From assembly GCA_003116975.1 (NCBI GenBank), contig BGKB01000094.1, positions 124,001 through 188,000 on the forward strand: 64,000 nucleotides of DNA, written 5' to 3'. The notes under the pieces are model-generated. The model saw only the letters and a program-made list of their open reading frames with translations. It did not search any database and was not told the DNA's origin. Position 1 is the first letter of the stretch. Each line of letters starts with the position of its first letter. The stretch comes from Aurantiochytrium sp. KH105 (taxonomy: Eukaryota; Sar; Bigyra; Thraustochytrida; Thraustochytriidae). Positions 20,451 to 30,390 of this stretch are shown here, in pieces. Made by a program: the position numbers and the translations under genes.

Positions 20451-22001
20451 CCTGTGCGCGCACGCGTCTCACGTCTGCGTCTGCGTCTGCGTCTACTGCG
20501 GCGGCGACGACGACGAGACGCTGCCAGTCGCCTTACCTCGCCCCGCCTCGCGTCGTCTCGACCGCGAGTAGCAGCAGCAGCAGCAGCTTGCGCTGCACGT
20601 GCAGCACGTGTTCTCCAGCCGCTCCTCTCTCTCTTCTGCAACGTCGGCGAGGCGCGGACGCGGGGGGAAGGGGAGGGGAGGGTGGAGGGAGGGAAAAAGA
20701 GGCGCGCGAGGGCGCCTTCGCGACGCGACGCGCGTGGGCGGCCTCGCCGTGCACCTGCTGCCTGCTGGGGTCGGTCGACGGCCGACGGATGGATGGGTGG
20801 TGAAGGATCCAAGTTGGTCTTCGTCTCGTCGAGTGATGCTCTCCGATTTTTCAAAACCTCGCTCGCCCGCTCGCGCAGCTGCAGCAGGGCCAGGCCAGGC
20901 CAGGCGGCGCGGCGCGGCGCGGCGCGGCGCGGCGCGGCGCTGCTGCCGCTCCGCGCTCGCGCTCCGGCCCGCGCGCGCGCAGGCGCGCTGCAGGCACGCA
21001 GGGAGGCAGCGAGGGAGGCCGGCAGAGGCAGGCACGCGTCTCCTTCTCTGCTGCTCTTTCCTATTCGGGTTCTGCACGCGCCGCGGCAACGCAGAGAGGT
21101 GCAGAGGGGGAGGAGCAGAATGTATGCGCTCGCGGTAGCCGCGCGCTAGGGGGGGGGTAGCCGCGGGGGTGTGCGCACGTCCCGACTCGACTCGAAGCGC
21201 GAGGACGCGACGGCGACGATAGCGACGGCGACGGCGATGACGATGACGGCGAGCAGAGGCGAGCGGAGGCGAGAGCCCGCGAGAAAGGGGGGGGGGGGGG
21301 GAGGGAGGGAGGCGGGGCCGGCGTCTCCGTCGCCGCGCGCGGAGGAGCGGCGAGGGAGAACGGCGGGAAACAAGCCAGCGTGAACATGCAGTGGGCTCAC
21401 TCTTGTGCGGCTCCAAGTGGCCGGCCAGCACGGAAGGCAAAGTGTGGTTTTATGGCCAGGCTTTTTATTACAAAAAAAGGATGAATGAAGACCTGGTCGT
21501 GAGAAGGTCGTGAAAGAGATGATGATGTGCTTGAGATGAAAGGACTTGGGAGGAAAGATCTTGGAGGGGACACGCGAGGAGGCGCGCTTGTTCGTATTTA
21601 CATTCGCGAAGAAGCACCATCTTTGCTTGGGTTTCGACTTGTCTGCCAGTCTCTGCCTTTACCTGCCAGCCTATCAATGGCATGTTTCAACGCGACGATA
21701 ATCGGGGGCCTCATCCACGATGGGACGGCCGGGCGCTTCCAATGATAGTGGAATCATTCTGTCACGGATGTGATGGGCATTGAGAACAGGTCCACGGCGT
21801 CTTTGCATCTGAGCCCCTCCCAGCCAGACATCCTCAGTCGTCCGGGTTCCTTACTACTAGGCCTAGGCCTATACCCATCATCAACTTCAAGCTGGATGCT
21901 CTTGATGATCACTGGCGATCACCGGTCAAGAAGAAGAACAAGAAGAAGCTTGCCGAAAACAAACGGAAAAGATCACCACACGATCATCGCCAGCGCCGAG
22001 G
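20451..22001. other. GC-rich divergent intergenic region with simple repeats
   Basis: It separates the leftward NEL gene from the rightward hydrolase gene. It holds a GGCGC repeat at about 20,908-20,942, a run of about 15 G at 21,287-21,301 and several purine-rich G tracts, and turns AT-richer after 21,450. No credible gene was seen on either strand; long open frames on both strands at 20,450-21,440 are Arg/Ala/Pro-rich composition artefacts. Confidence 0.5.
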
Positions 22002-23180
22002 ATGGCCGCGGCGACATGGATCGAGGCGGCAGCGCCTAGCCGCCCGTGCCTGGTGGGCGCGGGCTTTGCTCTGTGCGTCGTGCTCATCTGGGTGCATAAA
22101 GCCTTCGAGCGTTGGCTCTTTGGCCATGGCGTCCTCGAGGGACAGAGGCGCAGCCCACCGCTCGGACAGTTCGTGAACACAGCTCGCGGCCGCGTGCACT
22201 ATCTTTTTCTCGACAAGCACGGCGATTGCCGCAACGACCTTGCACGCACGGGTCCTATCGCCGCAGCAGAAACAAGTCGGACACCAACGCAGGCGCCAAA
22301 CGCCGCTGGGACCACCTATGGAGCCTTCGATGCTCCTTTGCTTGATGCGGAAGCAGCGACGACGCCGATGCAGCAGGCACGACATGGCGAAAGGCTCGAG
22401 TACGGTGGCGTCCATGGCGAGCTCGTGGTGATTCTGCATGGCTTTGCTGGGTCGAGCGACCCTTTCATAAACGACGAACGATCCGGCTATGCCAGCTTTC
22501 TCAATGCCAATGGGTATGCCGTGCTAGCCCCAGACCTCTATGGTCACGGCCACTCGGATGGCCCAGACACGACATATAGCAGCGAGCTTTTTGCGGAGCA
22601 GCTCGCAGAACTCTGCCTCGTCTTTGGGATCTCCAAGCCGTTTGATCTTTTTGGATTCTCCATGGGCGGCTCTGTTGCGCTTATTTTTGCACATCGCTAT
22701 CCACACCTTGTACGTCGCCTCGTGCTCCAGGCCCCGCACATTGTGGAGTCACCGCTAAGGCCGAGTTTACAGGTCGCATTACGCATTCCCTTCTTCCGTG
22801 AACTTGTAGCATACGTAATCATCTCCTTTATTGGGGAGAATCGCGGAAATCCAGCAGCCGTGCGCGCAAGTTATCGACTTCTTTTGACCAACCTTCATGG
22901 CGGCGGCCGTTGGACGAGTCCGGGTCGCGGCGGGTCTACCAAAGAAATGCTTCGCGCGGTTGAAAAAGAAGACCGAATCCAAGTCTTTATGCTTTGGGGT
23001 GAAAAGGACTCGACAGTCGGTATAACGCAGTCCCGCAAGGCGCTTCGTCTCGCGCCTCGAAGTCAGCTGGTCACGCATCGCCATGCGGATCACATGACTT
23101 TTGCAGACGGTGATCCCGAGGTCCGTGCCTTCTTCCGCACCCAACTCCTTTCGTTTTTGCGAGCTCCCGACCGCACTTGA
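22002..23180 (+). CDS. Membrane-anchored alpha/beta hydrolase
   Basis: Encodes 392 residues. A hydrophobic segment at about 16-35 (GAGFALCVVLIWV) predicts an N-terminal membrane anchor. The hydrolase fold is clear: oxyanion-hole motif LHGFAGSS, nucleophile elbow GFSMGG with Ser220, acid Asp336 in WGEKDST and His364 in HADHMTF, so the catalytic triad is complete. A PDLYGHGHSDGP strand-turn between them is typical of lipase/esterase and monoglyceride-lipase-like members. The likely reaction is hydrolysis of an ester, perhaps lipid, at a membrane; the substrate cannot be assigned. Residues about 75-135 form an insertion rich in Ala and Thr before the fold. It is followed by the SHSW-motif gene on the same strand with about 290 bp between. 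Confidence 0.82.
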   Translation: MAAATWIEAAAPSRPCLVGAGFALCVVLIWVHKAFERWLFGHGVLEGQRRSPPLGQFVNTARGRVHYLFLDKHGDCRNDLARTGPIAAAETSRTPTQAPNAAGTTYGAFDAPLLDAEAATTPMQQARHGERLEYGGVHGELVVILHGFAGSSDPFINDERSGYASFLNANGYAVLAPDLYGHGHSDGPDTTYSSELFAEQLAELCLVFGISKPFDLFGFSMGGSVALIFAHRYPHLVRRLVLQAPHIVESPLRPSLQVALRIPFFRELVAYVIISFIGENRGNPAAVRASYRLLLTNLHGGGRWTSPGRGGSTKEMLRAVEKEDRIQVFMLWGEKDSTVGITQSRKALRLAPRSQLVTHRHADHMTFADGDPEVRAFFRTQLLSFLRAPDRT

Positions 23181-23473
23181 TTGATAAATGTCTACCTAAC
23201 TTTATAGAGCAAATCGACGTCTTCGTGGCGGACCGTTTTCACCGCAATCACTCTGCGCGAGGTCCTGCCTAACGCTGGCAGTCTGCCGCCTAACCTGCGC
23301 CTCGCATCTGCAAACCCTCAAGTGTGTGTGCGTGTGTGCGGCGCATGCAATGCACACGTCACAACACAGCTGCAGATGGACTTTCTTTCTCCCTCTCTCC
23401 CCCTCTGGGCACGTGCAGCCCCAAAGCGCGCAGCAAAGCAACAGCAAAAGCGAAATCCAGCGCGACCGGCACC

Positions 23474-26140
23474 ATGAGCGACCGGCAGGTGACGGTGGCG
23501 TGGGAGGATGACTTTGCGGACGCCGTGGGCAGCGCAGCTCAATTGACGCCCCAACAGCGCCGAGATGCAGGCGCGCAAGAGGCCGTACGACGTGAACTGG
23601 AGGCGCGCATCAGTGACGAGGAATCAGGCGACGAAAGCAAGCGGGACGCGAAGTTGATGAGTACGGCCAGGATCGTCGGCACACTCGCGTTCTGGTCACC
23701 CGAGGAACGCGACGAGCTCCTCGATATCGCTAGAGAAGCTGCACAGGTTGCTTGGACTCATAAATATCAGGTGCAGTACCTTGCTGACGCTGCAGTCCGC
23801 TGGCCCGAAGTCCTCGACGAGTCCTGGATTGACGAGGTGAGCTCGCATGTCGACGAAATTGTCGCCCGGAGCGCTTCTGCATCGGGCTCCGAATTAGCAC
23901 GTTTTGCCCACACGCTCTCGTTTCTATGTGCCTGGTTCAAGACTGAGAACGTGATTTGCCCCGATCTTGATCTCGAGGGCCTTTTTCAGATCCATCATGG
24001 CGGTGTTCAGTGCGGTGCCATCGACTTGTTCGAGTATCTGCCCTCTGCAGCACAGCAGCGCTACGCAAGTGCTCTCGCCAAGGTCTTTTTCGAAAAATTG
24101 CATTGCTTTCCCAAAGCATGGTTTCTCTTGACGGTCACGCTTGATGTCGAGACAGCTGCAAGCGTGTGCACCCCCGACCAAGCCATCCGGCGCGCATGCG
24201 AGCTTCTCACTGCTGAAGATGATCCCGAGATCGATGGATACTACGACCGTCGCCATAGTCGGGACGAGGGCGTCAAATCCATCTTTGACGCCTACAGCTC
24301 GCTCGACCCGGAAATCTATGGCGATCTTCCCAAGCTCGTCGACGCTGTCTTGAAATGGTTTAAAACTCGCAATCCCACAAATGAGCTCAGCTATTCGGAT
24401 CGAGCGTTCTACAACGCACTGGCTTGGGCCATCGGTGGGAGTCGCGACAAAGACAAAGCTTTCAAGCAACCCTGGACCGATTTCCTCGTGCAACAGCTCG
24501 GCAACGAGAATCACCAACTAGCCTTTGTTCGATACGCGACCGAAGCGCTCGCTTCGGGGTGCGACCTTGAGGGCGGCGAGGTCAATCTGACAAAGGTCCG
24601 TGCCGCCGCCCTTGCCTGCTCTGATCCCGAGCGCGCCCGATACTTTGGCAGATTCCTTCCCCAGGCATTCACCAAGGACTCCAAGGCTTTTAGCAAGATG
24701 CTTGCGGAATCGTCGCCGCTCGCTACTCGCGTCTGCGTGCTGGAAGCCCTTCTCACGCTACCCCCGGCAGATTTTCTCCGGCTCATGCCGAAAAATCTCG
24801 CTCCATTCCCTGCGCCCTGGAAGGCTCTCTCGCAACGCGCAATTGCGCGCAAAATGAGCGACGGCGCCTTCGAGGAGATCTCCTGGAAGGGCGTCTCCTT
24901 TCAATTGCTTTTGGAGCTCACCTACGACCCTGCGTATTACCATGGCATGACCACTGCAGATATGTTGGAGACCGTCGTCAAGCCGGTGAGTCTGGGCTAC
25001 GGATCCGCTGCAGACGCCCCCTTTGTGCGCCGACGCTGTCCCGTAGGCGGCTACGGCGTCAATCAAACGGACTTTGGGATGATCCGGCCGCTCAGTTCGG
25101 CCTACGCCACCGAGTTCGTCTCGCATTCCTGGAGATATACCTTTGCCATGGTGATGGACATGCTTCAGTTTGGGAGCAATGCAGACTTGGACGCTTATTA
25201 TTGGTTCGATCTTCTCGTGGTTGACCAGCACGACGCACCATCGCGCCCGGCAACGTGGTGGGATACAACGTTTCGCAACGCTGTTGGCTCCTTTGGACAC
25301 CTTTCGCTCGCGGTTGATTTCTGGAAGATGCCGACGACGCTCACGCGCATCTGGTGCATTTGGGAAATTTATTCGAGTCTCGACCTTGCAGGCGAAGTGG
25401 AGCTCTGTTTCCCTTGGCGCGAAGAGCGAGAGGGAGCTCGTGCAGCCGTTAGCGATGTTTCGCAGGTCGCGGCCTTGCTCGACGACATCGATGTTGCCTC
25501 CGCGGACGCCACCTATGCTGCAGACAAGACGCGCATCCTTGATGCCATCAACGCGTCAGAATCAGCATCGGTTGACATTGTCAACCAGCGCATTCGTGCT
25601 TTCTTTGCATCGTGCCTACTTGGATACGCGGCCTACTACGGCCCCGCAGAGGTTGTGTATGAGGTACTGCGATATGAACCTCGTCTTGACATGGGTCAAA
25701 AACTCTCCCTGGATGGAATGACCCGTCCTATTCAGCTTCCCGCTCAGGCCGCACTTGAGTGGGCGTCCCCAGACCTCATTGACAGTCTTCTCGATGTGGA
25801 CAAGGTCCCTCACGCCTTGCGCGAGTATTTCATGGGTCGTGCGCTCTTTGCATATTTTCGCGCCGAGAATGAGAAAGAGCGTACTCGCTATCGTGACATT
25901 ATTGAGCTCGTCGCGATGACAAAGGAGGTCTCTCTTTCACTGGACGACTTTTTGAGTGACAAGGGCTACCTCAACCCCACGGAGGAAATGTTGGAGCCCT
26001 TGCGCGCCATTGCCGCTGCTGTGCCTGTGCAGGACGTCGCTATCACAAAACCAACCAAGTCGAAAATGTCTTTGCGCTTGTCTCGACCTGCAGTCGGCGG
26101 CGTCAAGGCCAAGAACAAGGCAAATTGTCTTTTGCAATAA
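23474..26140 (+). CDS. SHSW-motif protein with C-terminal CaaX box, function unknown
   Basis: I choose ATG 23474 (context ACCATGA), giving 888 residues; the frame is open upstream to 23324 but that part looks like leader. The N-terminal two thirds is helical without a family I can name. Residues about 535-660 hold a conserved-looking module: FVSHSWRYTF, then FDLLVVDQHD, WWDTTFRNAV, FWKMPTTLTRIWCIWE. This SHxW...WCxWE pattern recurs in proteins of algae and other protists and may be TIR-like, but that is inference. The protein ends KANCLLQ, a CaaX prenylation motif (CLLQ) preceded by a Lys-rich stretch, so membrane attachment through a lipid is predicted. The role is unknown; a signalling or scaffold function is possible. 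Confidence 0.75.
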   Translation: MSDRQVTVAWEDDFADAVGSAAQLTPQQRRDAGAQEAVRRELEARISDEESGDESKRDAKLMSTARIVGTLAFWSPEERDELLDIAREAAQVAWTHKYQVQYLADAAVRWPEVLDESWIDEVSSHVDEIVARSASASGSELARFAHTLSFLCAWFKTENVICPDLDLEGLFQIHHGGVQCGAIDLFEYLPSAAQQRYASALAKVFFEKLHCFPKAWFLLTVTLDVETAASVCTPDQAIRRACELLTAEDDPEIDGYYDRRHSRDEGVKSIFDAYSSLDPEIYGDLPKLVDAVLKWFKTRNPTNELSYSDRAFYNALAWAIGGSRDKDKAFKQPWTDFLVQQLGNENHQLAFVRYATEALASGCDLEGGEVNLTKVRAAALACSDPERARYFGRFLPQAFTKDSKAFSKMLAESSPLATRVCVLEALLTLPPADFLRLMPKNLAPFPAPWKALSQRAIARKMSDGAFEEISWKGVSFQLLLELTYDPAYYHGMTTADMLETVVKPVSLGYGSAADAPFVRRRCPVGGYGVNQTDFGMIRPLSSAYATEFVSHSWRYTFAMVMDMLQFGSNADLDAYYWFDLLVVDQHDAPSRPATWWDTTFRNAVGSFGHLSLAVDFWKMPTTLTRIWCIWEIYSSLDLAGEVELCFPWREEREGARAAVSDVSQVAALLDDIDVASADATYAADKTRILDAINASESASVDIVNQRIRAFFASCLLGYAAYYGPAEVVYEVLRYEPRLDMGQKLSLDGMTRPIQLPAQAALEWASPDLIDSLLDVDKVPHALREYFMGRALFAYFRAENEKERTRYRDIIELVAMTKEVSLSLDDFLSDKGYLNPTEEMLEPLRAIAAAVPVQDVAITKPTKSKMSLRLSRPAVGGVKAKNKANCLLQ

Positions 26141-26673
26141 TCACGAGCCAATGGCCCAAGGACGATATTATGTTGCTGTCTATCTTGAACGAGCTCCGAG
26201 GTCGCAATCCAAGAGACGGACTCTGTATCCCTCCCGGACCGGCTACTGCCAACAGCATCCTCGAGCTCCTGTCTCTTCCTTCTCTTCCTTCTCTTCGCTT
26301 GGCTGCCTGATCTTTGGGTCTGCTATTCTTGCTGTTGCTTGATTACTTGCTTGTTTGCTTCACCGCGGCGGCGAGGCGCGTGCGTGGCCTCGCCGCCCGA
26401 GACGCCCGCGTCGCACGCCCGCATCATCAGCTGCAGAGGATACTCTCGCTCTCGCTCGTGGCGCCGTGAGCGAGCGAGATCGGACCCGTGCGGGTTCGGA
26501 GCGCAGCTGTGCTGTGCGATAGTAACACGGTAGGACTGTGCGTGCAGGTCCGCCCGGGTCGAGACTCGCTTCGCTTCGGATTCGGCGGCCGGACCAGGCA
26601 GCTGCCGCGCGAGGCGAGCCCGAGTCGACGATGGCGGCAGCGGCAGCAAAAGGACAACGCGCGGAAGAACACG
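26141..26673. other. Intergenic and leader DNA before acyl-CoA synthetase gene
   Basis: This region separates two same-strand genes. A CT-rich stretch (CTTCCTTCTCTTCCTTCTC) occurs at about 26,273-26,300. The acyl-CoA synthetase frame is open upstream from 26488, but the residues there look like leader translation. No further gene was seen. Confidence 0.45.
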
Positions 26674-28617
26674 ATGGACACGAAGAAGGTTCTCAAGCTC
26701 GCGGCGGGCGCCGGCCTGGGCGTGCTGGCGGCCAAGACGCTGGACGAGAAACTCTGCATCTCGAGCGACCTTGCGCAGATTGAGACGCTCAAAAAGTATG
26801 CGCTGCTCGAGCAGCTGCCCGAGGACGCTACCGTGGCTGATGTCTGGGAAGCCACGGTTGCAGCCACGCCGGACAAGGTTGCGGTCATCTTCGCCGAAAG
26901 CGGGGAGAAGATGAGCTTTCGCGAGGTCGACGCCATGGCGAACCGCGTTGCCGCCGCGCTGCGTGCGCAAGGTCTCGGTGCCGACGATGTGGTGGCTCTC
27001 TTTGCCAACAACTGCATCGAGTACGTGTACCTTTTTCTGGGCATTGCCAAGGCCGGCATGGTCGCAGCGGTCATCAACAGCAACAACAAGGCCAAACCTC
27101 TCTTGCACAGCCTCGAGGTCGCCTCCTGCAGCGCCATCGTTTATGCCGCCGAGCTCGAGGAACAGCTCGAAGAAATCGCCGAGGACCTGGCGCAAGCAGC
27201 GTACTTTCGCATCGCCCTGTCCTTTGATGAATCGTCACGCGGAACCCAGGCGCGGGGCATTCCCGTGCTCGAGAGCCGTCGGCTCGAGGACGTTCTCCCC
27301 GGACCGGACTCGGACATCAGCTCGTCGCCAGCCTTTCGTGCCTGGCGCGCACATAGCAGCAAGCTTCACCCGTGTTCGTACATTTACACGAGTGGAACCA
27401 CTGGACTCCCCAAGGCCTGTGTCGTGACCAACTATCGTCTCCTACTCATGTTTCTGCGCATGAAGCTGTACAATGTAGGCCCGGACGATATTACGTACAC
27501 GTGCCTCCCGCTCTACCACTCGAGCGGATTGGGTATTGGCCTCGGCAACGCCATTCTCCAGGGCTCAACGATTGTCTTGTCGCGAAAGTTCTCCGCCTCT
27601 CGCTTCTTCAAGCATTGTGCAGAGCACAATGTGACCGCCGTGCAGTACATTGGCGAGGTCTGCCGATACCTTTTGCACTCGCCCGCCTCACCGTGGGACC
27701 GCAAGCACAAGGTGCGTGTGGCCATTGGCAATGGGCTTCGCAAGGAGATCTGGGTGGCCTTTCAAGAGCGTTTCCAGATTCCGGAGATTGGCGAATTCTA
27801 TGGCGCCACGGAAGGCAACCTTTCCTTTACAAACCATTGCCGTGGTGTTCTCGATGGCAATCACAGAGACGTTGGCATTGTCGCGCGAGTCGGCCCTCTT
27901 CTCAAGGAACGCAAGCAGTTCAAGATTGTTCGCCACGACGTCGCCACAGAGCAGCCCGTCAGAGACCCGACCACTGGATACTGCGTCGAATGTGCGCGGG
28001 GCGAGCCTGGCGAGCTCCTCGGTCCCATCGATCCGGCGCGCAAGGCAACCATGTTTATGGGATACACGGGGAAAGAGGCGACCGACAAGAAGATCCTCAA
28101 GAACGTGCTCAAGGAAGGAGATTGCTACTTTCGCACGGGTGATCTCATCCGTCATGACCTCGATGGCAGCGTCATCTTTGTAGATCGTGTGGGCGACACT
28201 TTTCGATACAAGGGCGAGAACGTGGCGACCGGCGAGGTAAGTCAGGTTATCAGCACTTTTCCAGGTATGGTGGAGGCAAATGTTTATGGTGTTCAGGTTC
28301 CCGGGAGCCTCGATGGTCGCGCATGCATGGCCGCCGTGGTGCTCGACCCAACAAAGCCAAACGTAGACTGGGCTGCTTTCTCCGACCACGTGCACCATTC
28401 GCTTGCGACGTATGCCGTCCCGCACTTTGTCCGTATCCTTACACGCATGGACCTCACGGGGACTCTCAAGCATCGCAAGGTCGACCTTGCCAAGGAGGGA
28501 ATCGACCCGACAATCATTTCCGATTCGCTTTGGTACCTCGACACTTCGACACGGAGCTACAAGCCTCTTGATGCCAAGAGCTATGCGGACATTGTTGCTG
28601 GCAAGGCGCGTCTCTAG
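26674..28617 (+). CDS. FATP-type very-long-chain acyl-CoA synthetase (SLC27A family)
   Basis: From ATG 26674 the product is 647 residues, close to the usual 620-690 of the family. The AMP-binding signature YIYTSGTTGLPK lies at about 236-247, followed by the GEFYGATEGN motif and the family-specific segment with YFRTGDLIRHD and DRVGDTFRYKGENVATGEV at about 485-525, which distinguishes FATP/very-long-chain synthetases from ordinary long-chain ones. A hydrophobic Ala/Gly-rich N-terminus (AAGAGLGVLAAKTL) may be a membrane-associated segment. The enzyme activates fatty acids to acyl-CoA with ATP, often coupling uptake to activation at ER, peroxisome or plasma membrane. In an oleaginous protist it could feed storage lipid or beta-oxidation. 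It converges with the acid phosphatase gene 213 bp downstream. Confidence 0.93.
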   Translation: MDTKKVLKLAAGAGLGVLAAKTLDEKLCISSDLAQIETLKKYALLEQLPEDATVADVWEATVAATPDKVAVIFAESGEKMSFREVDAMANRVAAALRAQGLGADDVVALFANNCIEYVYLFLGIAKAGMVAAVINSNNKAKPLLHSLEVASCSAIVYAAELEEQLEEIAEDLAQAAYFRIALSFDESSRGTQARGIPVLESRRLEDVLPGPDSDISSSPAFRAWRAHSSKLHPCSYIYTSGTTGLPKACVVTNYRLLLMFLRMKLYNVGPDDITYTCLPLYHSSGLGIGLGNAILQGSTIVLSRKFSASRFFKHCAEHNVTAVQYIGEVCRYLLHSPASPWDRKHKVRVAIGNGLRKEIWVAFQERFQIPEIGEFYGATEGNLSFTNHCRGVLDGNHRDVGIVARVGPLLKERKQFKIVRHDVATEQPVRDPTTGYCVECARGEPGELLGPIDPARKATMFMGYTGKEATDKKILKNVLKEGDCYFRTGDLIRHDLDGSVIFVDRVGDTFRYKGENVATGEVSQVISTFPGMVEANVYGVQVPGSLDGRACMAAVVLDPTKPNVDWAAFSDHVHHSLATYAVPHFVRILTRMDLTGTLKHRKVDLAKEGIDPTIISDSLWYLDTSTRSYKPLDAKSYADIVAGKARL

Positions 28618-28830
28618 CAAGCTAGGTGAAAGCGTAGGCCGCACAGCCTGACAAGCTCAGAAGTAAACATTTTCGGTTTCCTTCAAAGTTTTGTGTGTCA
28701 AAAGTATTCTTTCTTCCAGCCGCGTCGCGCTTTGGCGATATCGGGCTTGCCTTGATGCAAAGCTTGTCGTAGTGACGAGACAGTCAAGAATTCTTACATT
28801 ATCGTGCGATCCTACTATTTTTTGAAAGAC

Positions 28831-30180
28831 TTAGGTACGGCAAGCCGTGCGATTCCAAATTGCGTTATCAACGATGGTGTAGTCTGGCATTACGGGGAAG
28901 GGCGTCTGGCCAGGGAATTCAAAATAGCCAGCAGGATTGCGAAGCCAGGTCCAGTTGGCCAAGTTGGCGTCAAGAATGTCAAAGGTGCCAAAACCAAAGG
29001 AAGCGTCGCGCTCCAGAGACCATTCAGGTTGCTGGTAAAATTCGTTGGCCGTCTCTTCGCGGTTGCCTCCATCACCAATCGTAATGTGCACAGGGGCGCA
29101 CTCGGTGACGGTATAGTTGTTCACCGGGGCCGTGCGCTCGTAGGCGTGAACGTGGCCCGAAAAGACAACGTCGACACCATACTCGACAAAGAGGGGTTCC
29201 ATGGACACGCGCATTTCTTCGGCCTCTTGCTGATGGCTGACGTCGGAGCAGTACATGGGAGCGTGAAAGATGACAACAAGCCACGGGGTAAGCGCACGAT
29301 CAATAGTGGGCAGCGTCTCTTCAAGCCAGCGGTACTGAGGGCTATCCGTTCCAGTGTTGCAGTAGGAGCAGAGGCTGACGAGGGTCATGGGACCACGTTG
29401 CGTGGTGAACCACATGGGCCCCGTACCGGCATAACGCTGCTGGTACGCCATCCAGGCCTCTTGACTCGAAAGCTCGTGGTTGCCACCGGCCCACATGATT
29501 TCGCCCTTGCCAGTGAGGACCTGGGCAAGTCGACCAAAGGTATCCCAACGAGGCTGGTAGCCGTCGGCGTACGAGAGATCACCAGGCCAGATAATGCTGC
29601 TGGCACCACTGGTCTCGAGTGCCTCTGCGGCCCGCGTCATGGTCATGTTGCTGTAATTGGTCTGGCCAACGTCAGCAAGAACGACAGCGGAAAAGACCTC
29701 GCTGGTGCCTGCGAGGGGCGGCGTGGTGAAGGAAAGAGTTTCGCTTGTAAGTGCCTGGTAGAAGTACTTTGTGGACGGACGAAGACCCTCGAGCTTGCAC
29801 TTGTGCAGGTACGGAGACTGATAAATGTCGGACGGGTTGTGGTACGATCCACCGGTGTTGAGATTTGCATACGTGGTGCTTGATCCAGTGCCAGTAATGG
29901 TTTCGTCGTCGGTCCAAGCGGAGCATGTGGTAGCGGGAGCGGCAAAGGTATTGTTGGTGGCAAATTGGACGTAGTAGTTCCATTTGCCATCAGAATTGCC
30001 AACGATGCGCAAATTGATTTGCTGGGCAGCGTCGTTGGCATCATCCTGAAGTAGACGCATGTCAATGTCCTGGCCGGGGGCGGGACGAACCCAATTGTCG
30101 TTGCCGCCAATGCGGGCTTCGCTGGTGCCGACGGCAGCAAGAGCCACGGCCAGAAGCGAGAGCATTGATTCGAGTTGCAT
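28831..30180 (-). CDS. Secreted purple acid phosphatase
   Basis: ATG 30180 gives 449 residues starting with a clear signal peptide (MQLESMLSLLAVALAAVG, cleavage probably after TSEA). An open frame continues upstream to 30336 but would bury the signal peptide. Metal-ligand motifs of the purple acid phosphatase family occur in order: VLADVGQT (GDxG-like, Ala-Asp instead of Gly-Asp), GDLSYADGY, GGNHE, VVIFHAPMY and SGHVHAYER. A fibronectin-like N-terminal domain is expected before the metallophosphatase core. These Fe-metal enzymes hydrolyse phosphate monoesters in the secretory path or outside the cell, commonly for phosphate scavenging. The family usually has GDxG at motif one, so ADVG is a mild variant. 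Confidence 0.93.
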   Translation of the reverse strand: MQLESMLSLLAVALAAVGTSEARIGGNDNWVRPAPGQDIDMRLLQDDANDAAQQINLRIVGNSDGKWNYYVQFATNNTFAAPATTCSAWTDDETITGTGSSTTYANLNTGGSYHNPSDIYQSPYLHKCKLEGLRPSTKYFYQALTSETLSFTTPPLAGTSEVFSAVVLADVGQTNYSNMTMTRAAEALETSGASSIIWPGDLSYADGYQPRWDTFGRLAQVLTGKGEIMWAGGNHELSSQEAWMAYQQRYAGTGPMWFTTQRGPMTLVSLCSYCNTGTDSPQYRWLEETLPTIDRALTPWLVVIFHAPMYCSDVSHQQEAEEMRVSMEPLFVEYGVDVVFSGHVHAYERTAPVNNYTVTECAPVHITIGDGGNREETANEFYQQPEWSLERDASFGFGTFDILDANLANWTWLRNPAGYFEFPGQTPFPVMPDYTIVDNAIWNRTACRT

Positions 30181-30266
30181 GATGAGTTCAAATTCTTCGA
30201 TCGTCGGTCTGTAAGTTCTTGGCTTTGAGGTTTTGCTTTCCTCTTGTTTTGGATTTGCTTCTAGGA

Positions 30267-30390
30267 CCGTGCAATCTGCTTCACGATATCTGAGAACAAA
30301 CAAGATAATAGCGAGCGATGGCGGCGTTCCGTGCAATCTGCTTCACGATATCTGAGAACAAACAAGATAATAGCGAGCGATGGCGGCGTT
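30267..30390. repeat. Perfect 62 bp tandem duplication
   Basis: The segment 30267-30328 (beginning CCGTGCAATCTGCTTCACG) is repeated without change at 30329-30390. It lies 87-210 bp upstream of the purple acid phosphatase ATG. A perfect copy in noncoding DNA suggests recent duplication. Confidence 0.95.

Noticed and set aside
20450-21440. Long frames on both strands upstream of the NEL gene
   Set aside because: Arg/Pro/Ala-rich products of very GC-rich DNA with G-runs; no protein-like pattern and mutually overlapping.
23324-23473. Upstream extension of the SHSW protein from 23324
   Set aside because: The added residues are Cys/His-rich leader-like sequence without similarity; ATG 23474 has better context and precedes a normal acidic N-terminus.
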